From contig NZ_JAHYBZ010000001.1 in NCBI RefSeq assembly GCF_019430885.1, positions 868,001-932,000 of the forward strand: a stretch of DNA of 64,000 bases, given 5' to 3'. The stretch is from Roseomonas alba. Lineage in GTDB: Bacteria; Pseudomonadota; Alphaproteobacteria; Acetobacterales; Acetobacteraceae. The notes under the pieces are model-generated. The model searched no databases. It had not been told where the DNA came from and worked only from the letters and a program-made list of their open reading frames with translations. Numbering within the stretch: the stretch's first letter is position 1; the number at the start of each line of letters is the position of its first letter. The position numbers were made by a program, and so were the translations under genes. This document shows positions 35,590 through 42,949 of the stretch, one piece after another.

Positions 35590-36309
35590 TCACTCGGCCG
35601 GGTCGCGCTTCGCGCCGCGCGCCACGATCTTCAGCGACCCGTCAGGCAGCGGGCGCTGCAGGGCGTTCGCGACCTCCCAAGGCTCGGTCATCCAGGTTTC
35701 GAGTTGCTCCGGTCCGGTCAGGATGACCGGCATAGCCTTCGGGTGGATCGCGGCGACTTCGGCATTCGGCTCGGTGGTCAGGAAGCCGAACAGGTCGATG
35801 GTCTCCAGCCCGGTCCGGACCTTCCGCACGCTGGTCCACTGCGGCACCCAGATGCCGGCGAAGAAGGTGAGGGGCCGGCTTTCGTCCCGCGCGAACCAGA
35901 CATCGCCGCCGGCGTCGCGGTTGAATTCGCTGAAGGACGTGAACGGAACGACGCAACGGTTCTCGACGCCGAGCCAGCGCTTCCAGTGTGAGGAGACCGT
36001 GTTGCGGATGTTGGTGGTGCCGCTGTCGGGCTCCATGCGGAGAAGCTCGTCGAAGTCCACCTCCTTGCCCTTGGCGCGGAGCTTGTCGGCACGTTTGGTC
36101 GCGGCGTCGAGCAGCGCCTTCTTCGAGCTCGGCATGCCCCACCGAACGAGTGCAAGTTCCCGCCCCTCGGCCGTGTTGCGGACGATCGGCGCTGCGTAGT
36201 CGGGGAAGACCCCGGGCAAGGGCTGGAGATTGCCGGTGGTGTCCCGGAACGTCATGGCAAGCTGGCGGATCGCCTGCTGGTTCGAGACGATGCTGTAGAG
36301 GTTGCACAT
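35590..36309 (-). CDS. SRAP-family abasic-site processing protein (YedK/HMCES-like)
   Basis: 239 residues. Catalytic cysteine is residue 2 (MCNLYSIVSNQQ), which forms a thiazolidine link to abasic sites in single-stranded DNA. Other conserved parts: RWGMPSSK near residue 77, the asparagine in TNIRNTVSSHWKRWLG, RCVVPFTSFSEF, and the histidine segment IHPKAMPVILTGPEQ near residue 190. Convergent with the unknown gene at 35149. Fits with dnaE2 as damage-tolerance cargo. Confidence 0.95.
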   Translation of the reverse strand: MCNLYSIVSNQQAIRQLAMTFRDTTGNLQPLPGVFPDYAAPIVRNTAEGRELALVRWGMPSSKKALLDAATKRADKLRAKGKEVDFDELLRMEPDSGTTNIRNTVSSHWKRWLGVENRCVVPFTSFSEFNRDAGGDVWFARDESRPLTFFAGIWVPQWTSVRKVRTGLETIDLFGFLTTEPNAEVAAIHPKAMPVILTGPEQLETWMTEPWEVANALQRPLPDGSLKIVARGAKRDPAE

Positions 36310-36447
36310 ACAGGGATCGTATCGGGCCGGGGACCGCGCCGCGACCGCTTCTTCACCCCTGGGCGAACAGCCCCAAGGGCGATCCTAGACAGGTCAACGA
36401 AACCATAAGTAGAATTTCTGGGAGATTAAAGGCACCAGGGGTTAGGC

Positions 36448-37335
36448 ATGGTGTGGAGCCTATGGCGCGATCTGCTGCGCGGCGGTGGGAAATTGAAAGC
36501 TCGTTCCGCCCGGGCGTCGCGCGCGCCTGCCGGCTTCGCCGAGGATGGCGCCGTTGCTCCCCGGCCATACCGCGGCGAAACCTCCGGGCGGAGCAACGGC
36601 ACCTATGTGCCGAGACGATACACGCCGCCGGCCGAGCGCCGGGACGAGGGCCTTCCATTCCCCTCGACGGGCCCACATGGCCACCGGTCCCGGATGCGCG
36701 ACAAGTTGCTGACCCGCGGTCCGGAGGCGCTTGCCGACTATGAGCTGCTGGAGATGCTGCTGTTCCTCGCCATGCCGAGGGGCGACACCAAGCCCCTGGC
36801 TAAGGACCTGATCAATCGCTTCGGCAGCTTCGCCAACGTCCTGGCGGCGCCGCAGGCGGCGCTATTCGATGTGCCTGGTATCGGCGAGCACAGCGTGTCC
36901 GCGATGACACTGGTGCGGGCCTCTGCGCTCCGCATGGCGCGTGCAGAGGTTATGGATCGGCCGGTCCTCAATAACTGGGACACGCTCATCTCCTACCTGA
37001 CCGCGGTGCTGGCACGGGAGAAGGTCGAGCAGTTCAGGGTGCTGTTCCTCGACACCCGCAACCGCTTGCTGGCCGACGAAGCCCAGGCGCGCGGCACGGT
37101 GAACCACACGCCCGTCTATCCGCGCGAAGTGGTGAAGCGGGCGTTGGAGTTGCAGGCGACCGCGCTGATCCTGGTCCACAACCACCCCTCCGGTGATCCG
37201 ACACCATCGGAAGCCGATGTCGAGATGACCGAGGACGTGAAGTCGGCGGCCGAGACGCTCGGCATCAAGCTGCACGATCACCTCATCATCGGGAACGGCA
37301 GGCACCTCTCGCTGCGGCGAGAGGGGCTGATCTAG
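36448..37335 (+). CDS. radC: RadC/MPN+ (JAB) domain protein
   Basis: 295 residues. A disordered basic N-terminus (residues 1-75) precedes a HhH segment (LPLAK region, [20 protein letters not shown] near residue 140) and a C-terminal JAB metalloprotease-like domain with the HxHx10D motif as [16 protein letters not shown] near residue 245. RadC occurs often in mobile elements; its activity is unsettled. It starts at ATG 36448 with AGGGGTTAGG upstream; the first 80 residues may be non-native. Its stop codon overlaps that of the convergent nuclease. Confidence 0.93.
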   Translation: MVWSLWRDLLRGGGKLKARSARASRAPAGFAEDGAVAPRPYRGETSGRSNGTYVPRRYTPPAERRDEGLPFPSTGPHGHRSRMRDKLLTRGPEALADYELLEMLLFLAMPRGDTKPLAKDLINRFGSFANVLAAPQAALFDVPGIGEHSVSAMTLVRASALRMARAEVMDRPVLNNWDTLISYLTAVLAREKVEQFRVLFLDTRNRLLADEAQARGTVNHTPVYPREVVKRALELQATALILVHNHPSGDPTPSEADVEMTEDVKSAAETLGIKLHDHLIIGNGRHLSLRREGLI

Positions 37336-37847
37336 GGGACGAGCTGCAGGGACGCAGGATGCCGGCGCGCCGCGGCACGCCATTCCCATGGCGGGATGCG
37401 TTCGGCCTCGGGCAGGGCCCATAGACCGCGACGTGCCGCGCGCGCCTCCGCTTCATAGCGGAGCAAGGCAGGGTCGTTGCTGTAGCGGCGGAACACCCAG
37501 GCCGCGCCGCGCTTCACCAGCTCGGCCGATACGTCCAGTGCGCCGACGAAGATGCGCCCTACCGTCCGCCCGTAACGGTCGATGTCGCGCACCTCGATCC
37601 GGACCTGTTTTCCGAAGGCCAGGTCGGAAAGCGCTTGGCGCGCGCGGTTGCCATAGGGCTGTCCTCGCTCCGGCGTGTCGATGTCGGAAAGCCGGATGCG
37701 GACCTGCTCGCGGCCGGCCGTCAGCAGCGTGAGGGTGTCGCCATCGCTGATCCCGACCACGCGGCCGCGCAGCTCGTCGGCGATCGCGGCGGGGAGGGTG
37801 AGCGCCAGGAAGGCGAGGAGCACAAGGACAGCGGACACGCGGCGCAT
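37332..37847 (-). CDS. secreted thermonuclease (SNase-like)
   Basis: 171 residues from ATG 37847: signal peptide [21 protein letters not shown] then an OB-fold micrococcal-nuclease domain, [14 protein letters not shown] near residue 30, [18 protein letters not shown] with the catalytic arginine and acids, and [12 protein letters not shown]. Extracytoplasmic calcium-dependent nuclease by family. The last base pairs overlap the radC stop (convergent). Confidence 0.92.
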   Translation of the reverse strand: MRRVSAVLVLLAFLALTLPAAIADELRGRVVGISDGDTLTLLTAGREQVRIRLSDIDTPERGQPYGNRARQALSDLAFGKQVRIEVRDIDRYGRTVGRIFVGALDVSAELVKRGAAWVFRRYSNDPALLRYEAEARAARRGLWALPEAERIPPWEWRAAARRHPASLQLVP

Positions 37848-37931
37848 GAGCGGGAGCTTGGCATGAGCGAGTTGTTTCGGCGACCCTCCCTTAAAGGCCA
37901 AGTCGGCGTCGATGCTCGATGTGAGGTGACG

Positions 37932-38231
37932 ATGATGCGCAACGCGATGGCAGGGATGATGTTTGCGACGCTGGCTATGTCTGCCGGCGAGGCTGCGGCA
38001 CAGACAGTGGTCGATGGGAGCGGCCTGCTCCGGCTCGTGCAGACCGCCAACGAGCTCTGTCGCGGCGGCACCGGCGACAGCATCGAAACGGAAATCGCCT
38101 GCGAGGTGCGCGACGATCTCGTGCGCAGGCTGAGGGAGGTTGGTTGGTGCTATGGCGAGGTGGGGCAGGCCGGCTACCAGATGCGCTGGCATCGCTGCAA
38201 TCGGCGCTCGAATCAGTATCAGTTGCCTTGA
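37932..38231 (+). CDS. small exported protein, unknown
   Basis: 99 residues from ATG 37932 with GAGGTGA upstream. Signal peptide MRNAMAGMMFATLAMSAGEAAAQ, then a mature part with four cysteines (NELCRGGTG, IACEVRDDL, GWCYGEVGQ, RWHRCNRRS), so two disulfide bonds are possible. Divergent from the nuclease gene and overlapping the next minus-strand gene by 13 bp at the 3' end. Confidence 0.7.
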   Translation: MMRNAMAGMMFATLAMSAGEAAAQTVVDGSGLLRLVQTANELCRGGTGDSIETEIACEVRDDLVRRLREVGWCYGEVGQAGYQMRWHRCNRRSNQYQLP

Positions 38232-38512
38232 TCGAAGGCTGAGAGTCGCGTCCGCCTGAATGCCGCGACCGCCGCAGCGAAGGTCGAGGCCGGGCTGGCA
38301 AGCGGCCTCACCTCCATCAGCTCCGGCCGGGCAAAGGTCCAGGGGCTGCCCGACATGACGGCGACCCACCCGGCCACGCCCTGCGCGCGCATCGCGGCCT
38401 CGGCCGCGTTAATGTCTTCATCGGTCGGGGCGACGGCACGGCCAAGCGTGACGAAGCGACCATCCTCCCCGAGAATGATCCATCGCCGCTCGCGCTGCCA
38501 ATCCTGATCCAT
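38219..38512 (-). CDS. uncharacterised small protein
   Basis: 97 residues beginning MDQDWQRERRWIILGEDGRF. It reads as a compact alpha/beta protein (VTLGRAVAPTDEDINAAEAA, GVAGWVAVMSGSPWTFARPE). Phrases such as 'APTDEDI' and 'GWVAVMSG' suggest a small conserved accessory protein, but no family can be named. It is convergent with the exported protein gene. Confidence 0.65.
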   Translation of the reverse strand: MDQDWQRERRWIILGEDGRFVTLGRAVAPTDEDINAAEAAMRAQGVAGWVAVMSGSPWTFARPELMEVRPLASPASTFAAAVAAFRRTRLSAFDQGN

Positions 38513-38563
38513 GTCGGCACCTTGGCATGGCGCCGGACGGCTGCCAGGTGTCGGGATGAGGAT

Positions 38564-38670
38564 GCCCCTCGCCTTTCAGCGAGGGGCAACGGGACTTCCG
38601 GTTGCCGTGCCTACTGGTCACACCCCCAAGGGGGCCGGTTGCCATCCCTCCGGGGAGGGTTACCCGTTCG
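38564..38670. other. hairpin-rich intergenic segment
   Basis: Contains GCCCCTCGC-loop-GCGAGGGGC (38564-38587, perfect 9-bp stem), GGCAAC/GTTGCC (38585-38605), CCCCC-AA-GGGGG and CCCTCC-GG-GGAGGG. Lies in the 254-bp gap upstream of the DUF2493 gene and downstream (head side) of the 38219 gene. Possible structured RNA or terminator array; no gene. Confidence 0.4.
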
Positions 38671-38766
38671 CGGCAAGTCTATTGTCCCTGCCACTATTCT
38701 CGGAGGCAAGCCATTCGTGACGACGTGCGCTGATCTATGTCAGCGGCCACGCCAAGGGGAAGGAAC

Positions 38767-39156
38767 ATGCTGCGTCTCCTCGTCTGCGGCGGCCGGACAT
38801 TCACTGACCGGGATGCTGCCTTTGCCGCCATCGACCGTATCCACGCCCAATGCGGTGTCGCGGTTTTGATCCACGGCGCTGCTCGCGGTGCGGATACGTT
38901 CGGCGGAGAATGGGCTGCCGCCCACGGCGTGCCGATGCTCGCCTTCCATGCTGACTGGGAAAGCCTGGGCAGGAAGGCAGGTCCGATCCGCAACCAGCGC
39001 ATGCTGGACGAAGGGCGACCCGACCTAGTCCTGGCACTCCCTGGTGGGCGCGGTACGGCGGACATGGTCAGGCGTGCGACGGAGGCGGCGGTCAAGGTGA
39101 TCCGGCTGGAGGAAGTGGCGGCAGGAGCGACGTTGTGGACGGGCGTGGCCGATTGA
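38767..39156 (+). CDS. DUF2493 SLOG-family nucleotide-binding protein
   Basis: 129 residues from ATG 38767 (GGGGAAGG upstream). The whole protein matches the DUF2493 layout: LRLLVCGGRTFTDRDAAFAA, VAVLIHGAARGADTFGGEWA, FHADWESLGRKAGPIRNQRM, and DLVLALPGGRGTADMVRRA. This family is a SLOG member common on phages and islands; it is thought to bind nucleotides. It is the third SLOG-type gene of the window. Confidence 0.9.
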   Translation: MLRLLVCGGRTFTDRDAAFAAIDRIHAQCGVAVLIHGAARGADTFGGEWAAAHGVPMLAFHADWESLGRKAGPIRNQRMLDEGRPDLVLALPGGRGTADMVRRATEAAVKVIRLEEVAAGATLWTGVAD

Positions 39157-39369
39157 CACGCGAGACACTACCGCTGTCGCTTCATCATCGAAGATGAGGA
39201 AGGTGGGCCCGCTTCATCATGTTGCGCGGCCTCTGGGCGGAGGGAGGAGAACGCCGGAAGGGAAGGAGGGGCGGGGCGTGGCGCTCGATATCCACGGATA
39301 TACCGACGAAAAGAAGCGGAGGTTGGCGGCGAGCAAGCGACGGTTTTCTGGCTGTGGGCTGGGTTGAGG

Positions 39370-39594
39370 ATGGAGATGCAGATGAGCCAGCCGGCGGAAG
39401 GGGGGGCGCCCGCATGCGAGCGGTCTACGATGACGATGGTGCCCCCAGAGAAGACCGAGAAGATGGATGGTATGGACGCGCGGGTGCCGATGGCGAACAA
39501 CCCGGTGCGGGTTCCGGAGCGGATCGCCGCCCTGATTGCCAGGCGGAAGGACGCCAAGGAGAGCACCTCGGCAAAGCCCTCCGGGCGACGGTGA
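39370..39594 (+). CDS. possible small protein
   Basis: 74 residues (MEMQMSQPAEGGAPACERST...), with a basic helical end NPVRVPERIAALIARRKDAK. Several methionine codons follow GGTTGAGG/GGAG sequences, so a ribosome site is plausible. No family. Competing frames on both strands cover the same 460 bp, so this is uncertain. The rest of 39157-39622 holds no better candidate. Confidence 0.4.
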   Translation: MEMQMSQPAEGGAPACERSTMTMVPPEKTEKMDGMDARVPMANNPVRVPERIAALIARRKDAKESTSAKPSGRR

Positions 39595-39622
39595 CCGAGT
39601 TCCGGGTCCGCTCGGCATCGGC

Positions 39623-40195
39623 TTAGTCCTTGTCCGGTGTGCTTGCGGCCGAGTCTATCGGCAGGGCCCAGGTGCGTCCCGGGCGCCCGAATGTGACACC
39701 AGCCTTGGCAGTGCGTGCCGCACAAACCATGACCTCAACAGGTCCGGTGACGCGGTGCGCTGTGATCAGTTCAACCGCGCCGCCGGCGGCAACGGCGACG
39801 GCGCAGGTGCCGAGATGATCGGTCAGGTGCGGACGGCCTCCCTTCGCGTTCTTCCCGATCCGCGCTTCGCGGTCCCTGTTGTAGCAGGATATGCAGTGCT
39901 TCCCGCGGATCAGCCGCTCTGAGGGGCGAAGGCAGCGGCAGCATACCAACCGCCAGGCGTCAGCAGCAGCCTCGACAGCGTTGAACTCGATACCGGCGTG
40001 CCTCGCGCCGATCGGGCAGTTTCGGCAACGTGACAGGCTATCCCATGGCTCGGGCAGGCGGTCGGCCGCCTTGCACCAGCGCGCCGCGCAACTCGACACG
40101 GTCAGGCGAGCGCGGAGCGCGACGCAATCGAATAGCGCCGGAATCGGCATCGCACCGCTACTGGACGCGGACGAGGGCACCGCGGCGATCAGCAC
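39623..40195 (-). CDS. phage cysteine-rich protein, zinc-binding type
   Basis: 190 residues from GTG 40195 (or ATG 40150). Cysteine pairs are arranged as zinc ligands: SLSRCRNCPIGARHAG near residue 55 and LVCCRCLRPSERLIRGKHCI-SCYNRDREARIGKNAKGG near residue 85. The latter resembles zinc-ribbon proteins found beside phage regulatory genes. Last gene of the minus-strand phage block. DNA-binding is inferred. Confidence 0.65.
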   Translation of the reverse strand: MLIAAVPSSASSSGAMPIPALFDCVALRARLTVSSCAARWCKAADRLPEPWDSLSRCRNCPIGARHAGIEFNAVEAAADAWRLVCCRCLRPSERLIRGKHCISCYNRDREARIGKNAKGGRPHLTDHLGTCAVAVAAGGAVELITAHRVTGPVEVMVCAARTAKAGVTFGRPGRTWALPIDSAASTPDKD

Positions 40196-40749
40196 GGCAC
40201 TTCCGGCTCGGAGGCGAGCAGCGAGGCACGGATGCGCCTCGCCGCAGCCTCAAGTTGCTCCGCCGTTACCAGCGCGGAGCGCCGGCGACCCTCGGGCGTC
40301 GTGCCGCCGCGCTGGACATGGTGTTCCAGGTGACGGCCCGGGGTGCCGGACTTCACGGCCGCGTCCACCCATCGGTAGAGAGTTGCCGGCGAAGCGCCGC
40401 GGCCGAGGAATCGGTTTGCCAGCGCCAATTTGTTCGGGACAGTGCCGCCGATGCGCTGCGTCTCGCTCAGCGTGGCGGCCTCAACCTCGTCGCGCAGCGC
40501 GGCGCGTTCGGGCGTGGCAGACACGCCACCACCGCGCCGGACCGGCTGGCCCGAGGCTGGCGTGACGCGGGGGAGATCGGGACACGCTGCCTCGGCTGTG
40601 GCGCCGAGGCGGATCAGGGCCTCGGCCGCCGCGACGTCCCCACCTTCGGCGCGCGCCAGGAGATCGGCGAGCAGCCGCCGGCGCGTCGCCGCGGAGAGCG
40701 GACCGCGCGCCTTCCGCCCCGGCGGCGGGCTGCTCGCCCCCGACATCAC
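40189..40749 (-). CDS. phage protein with helix-turn-helix-like segment
   Basis: 186 residues. N-terminal Pro/Arg-rich start, helical DLLARAEGGDVAAAEALIRL, then NKLALANRFLGRGASPATLY-RWVDAAVKSG, which reads as a helix-turn-helix. The 3' end overlaps the zinc protein and the start overlaps the upstream coiled-coil gene (ATGA). No family named. A similar GRGAS...TLYRW segment occurs in the broken gene at 50161. Confidence 0.65.
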   Translation of the reverse strand: MMSGASSPPPGRKARGPLSAATRRRLLADLLARAEGGDVAAAEALIRLGATAEAACPDLPRVTPASGQPVRRGGGVSATPERAALRDEVEAATLSETQRIGGTVPNKLALANRFLGRGASPATLYRWVDAAVKSGTPGRHLEHHVQRGGTTPEGRRRSALVTAEQLEAAARRIRASLLASEPEVPC

Positions 40750-41393
40750 AGGGGGCGGCCCGCGATCGTGGCGCGCCGGAGAACTTCCATCAGGCTTCCG
40801 GCGGGCTCCCAGTTGAAGTTGTGGCTGCCGATGCGCCGGCCCGTGGCCGCCATCAGATCCACGGTGTGCTGCAGAACCTCACCGGCACGATCAGCGGCGG
40901 GCTTGATCACCGCGAGCGCGGCGTGCCCGTCGATGCGCCCCGCCACCTCGGCCATTTGCGCCAGCGTCTCTTTGGCACGGCCGTTCAGCGCATCCAGATG
41001 TTCCTTCAGCGCGGCCAGCGCCGCTTGGTCCTCGGCATACTGAAGACCGGCATGGGCGTCCCGCACCGCCGCCGCGGCGGCCGCTTCCTCTTTCTCTTTC
41101 GCGGCGAGCAGCGCGTTGGCTTCGCGCCCGAGCTCGGCGAGGCCTTCGCGATCAAGCACGATCAGGTCCAGTTCGCCGGCGTCGCCGTCGCGCACATCGC
41201 CGTTCTGGCGCCGCGCGCCGATCGCGGCGCGCTTCGCGTCCAGGTCGGCGATGCGGGCGCGGATGCCATTGGCCGCTTCGCGGGCCTTCGCGGTCACGGC
41301 GCGATGCTCGGAGAGTTTGCCCTCGGCTCGCACAAGCTTTTCGGCGGCGCTGACGATGGACGGGTCGATGGTGATCATGTCGATGGCATTCAC
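40746..41393 (-). CDS. phage coiled-coil protein
   Basis: 215 residues, almost entirely alpha-helical (VSAAEKLVRAEGKLSEHRAV, LAAKEKEEAAAAAAVRDAHA, ALAALKEHLDALNGRAKETL). No enzymatic motif. Position between tail genes and small regulatory proteins suggests a minor structural or assembly factor. Confidence 0.65.
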   Translation of the reverse strand: MNAIDMITIDPSIVSAAEKLVRAEGKLSEHRAVTAKAREAANGIRARIADLDAKRAAIGARRQNGDVRDGDAGELDLIVLDREGLAELGREANALLAAKEKEEAAAAAAVRDAHAGLQYAEDQAALAALKEHLDALNGRAKETLAQMAEVAGRIDGHAALAVIKPAADRAGEVLQHTVDLMAATGRRIGSHNFNWEPAGSLMEVLRRATIAGRPL

Positions 41394-41467
41394 AATTGGG
41401 AACTCCGGTTAACGACGGTGGGATTGGCCGTCATGCGGAATGCAGACGGCCTGAGGGGAGGGGTGGG

Positions 41468-42949
41468 TCATTGCGAGTACGGACCTCGCGTTGTTTCTGC
41501 GAAGTAGGCGGTCTGCCGGCGCTTGGTGCGCTCGATGAAGCCCGTGCCGCGCTCAAGCGAGACCTGGGTGGTCCAGGCCTGCATGGGGCTGATGTTGTGG
41601 CTGACCCGGGTCATGTAGGCCTCGCTGGTCAAATCGCCGCGCGTCAGGCGCAGGTAGCGGCCCACCTTCAGCTCCTCCGACCCGCGTAGCGTCGCGGACC
41701 CGCCCTCGAACACGGCGTTGTCGCGGTTCATCGCCTTGAGCTCGGCGGCGCGCTTCTCGTGCCAGAGCACCACCGTCCGACCGCCTTGTCGCCGTCCGGC
41801 CTCGGTGGGCGCGCGCGAGGGGAGGCCGGAGAGGCCATCGGGCAGCAGCCGGGTCTGCACCTGCATTCGGCGCACGCCATAAAGCTCGGGGCGATTGTTG
41901 CCGTGCTGTTGGTCTAGCGGGGCGCCCCGCTGCAAGGTTGCAGTGTTCACCAGCGCGGAGGTGTCCAACATGGAGCCGCCCGGTGGCACCCAGAAGAAGT
42001 TGGCGACCTGAGCGTCGCTCCGCTTGAGGCCCAGCGCGACTACCGCATCGGCGTCGATGTCCACCCGCCCGGGGTCCGTCGCGCCGGGCATGATGAAGTC
42101 GCCGGCGAGGCTCCGGCAGGGTGTCGGCCGGAACCGTACCAACGGCCCTTCCTCCTCGTCCTCGATGAACAGCTCGTTCCAGGGGCGGTCGGCGAAGATC
42201 TCGGCGATCTGCCAGATGGGCCCCTGGACACTGGCGACGGTCGTCGCCGAAGCAATTCCTTCCGTGACGGTGGCGGAGACGCGGAACGGCTTCACCTGCT
42301 GCGAAGAGAAGGCCGAGAGCTTCCTGACCTTGTCGTTGACGATCCGCTCGGTGAGCTGGGTGATGAACTGCGACACGGGCATGAACGACACGTCCACCCC
42401 CGTTGCGGCCTGCATGCGAAACAGGTCCAGGAACGGCACGTCCTGCAGGTAGGCGATCTCGTAGATGACCTGGTGGATCAGCCAGAACTTCCCGGCGTCC
42501 TGCCCCTGGATCGTCACGGTGCGCTGAGGCGTGCCGTCCTGGCCGATGGCCTCGGCACGCTCCACATCGGATACCCAGCCCCGCATGATCAGCGGGAGCT
42601 TCTGGCCGGCGTATCGGTGCGGCTCGCGGGCCCCGCGGATTTCGATGGCGTCCATCGGCTCGACCATGGCCGCGACCGTGTCGAGCGTCTTCGGGTGGCG
42701 CTGGTCGCTGAAGCTGATCGAGAACCCGCCGGCCGCCTCATACAGGTTCTTGGTGGTCCGGATGCCTCCGACATCGCCGAGGAACGGGGTCAGGTCGATC
42801 TCGCGCTCGGCCGCCGAATACCGCTCTGCTTGGCCTTCGCGCCGCTGCACCATCTTGAGCAGCTTCACCTCGACCTTCGGACGATAGACCTTCACCCGAC
42901 CCTCGCCGCCGCTCGGGCCGCCAAGGATGGTGTTGACCAGGCCGCTCAT
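41468..42949 (-). CDS. phage tail baseplate hub-like protein
   Basis: 493 residues from ATG 42949. Long beta-rich protein with VKVYRPKVEVKLLKMVQRRE, FSISFSDQRHPKTLDTVAAM, and a late region RLTRGDLTSEAYMTRVSHNI-SPMQAWTTQVSLERGTGF typical of tail-hub (gp27/late-control-D-like) proteins. The start overlaps the stop of the tape-measure gene (ATGA). Hub proteins connect the tube to the baseplate. The call rests on that C-terminal motif and position. Confidence 0.7.
   Translation of the reverse strand: MSGLVNTILGGPSGGEGRVKVYRPKVEVKLLKMVQRREGQAERYSAAEREIDLTPFLGDVGGIRTTKNLYEAAGGFSISFSDQRHPKTLDTVAAMVEPMDAIEIRGAREPHRYAGQKLPLIMRGWVSDVERAEAIGQDGTPQRTVTIQGQDAGKFWLIHQVIYEIAYLQDVPFLDLFRMQAATGVDVSFMPVSQFITQLTERIVNDKVRKLSAFSSQQVKPFRVSATVTEGIASATTVASVQGPIWQIAEIFADRPWNELFIEDEEEGPLVRFRPTPCRSLAGDFIMPGATDPGRVDIDADAVVALGLKRSDAQVANFFWVPPGGSMLDTSALVNTATLQRGAPLDQQHGNNRPELYGVRRMQVQTRLLPDGLSGLPSRAPTEAGRRQGGRTVVLWHEKRAAELKAMNRDNAVFEGGSATLRGSEELKVGRYLRLTRGDLTSEAYMTRVSHNISPMQAWTTQVSLERGTGFIERTKRRQTAYFAETTRGPYSQ

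Noticed and set aside
36310-36447. Possible SOS box between SRAP and radC
   Set aside because: No GTTC-N7-GTTC or GAAC-N7-GAAC was found on reading the gap.
39219-39626. 135-codon frame on the plus strand
   Set aside because: Gly/Arg-rich composition; the frame at 39370 is a better candidate.
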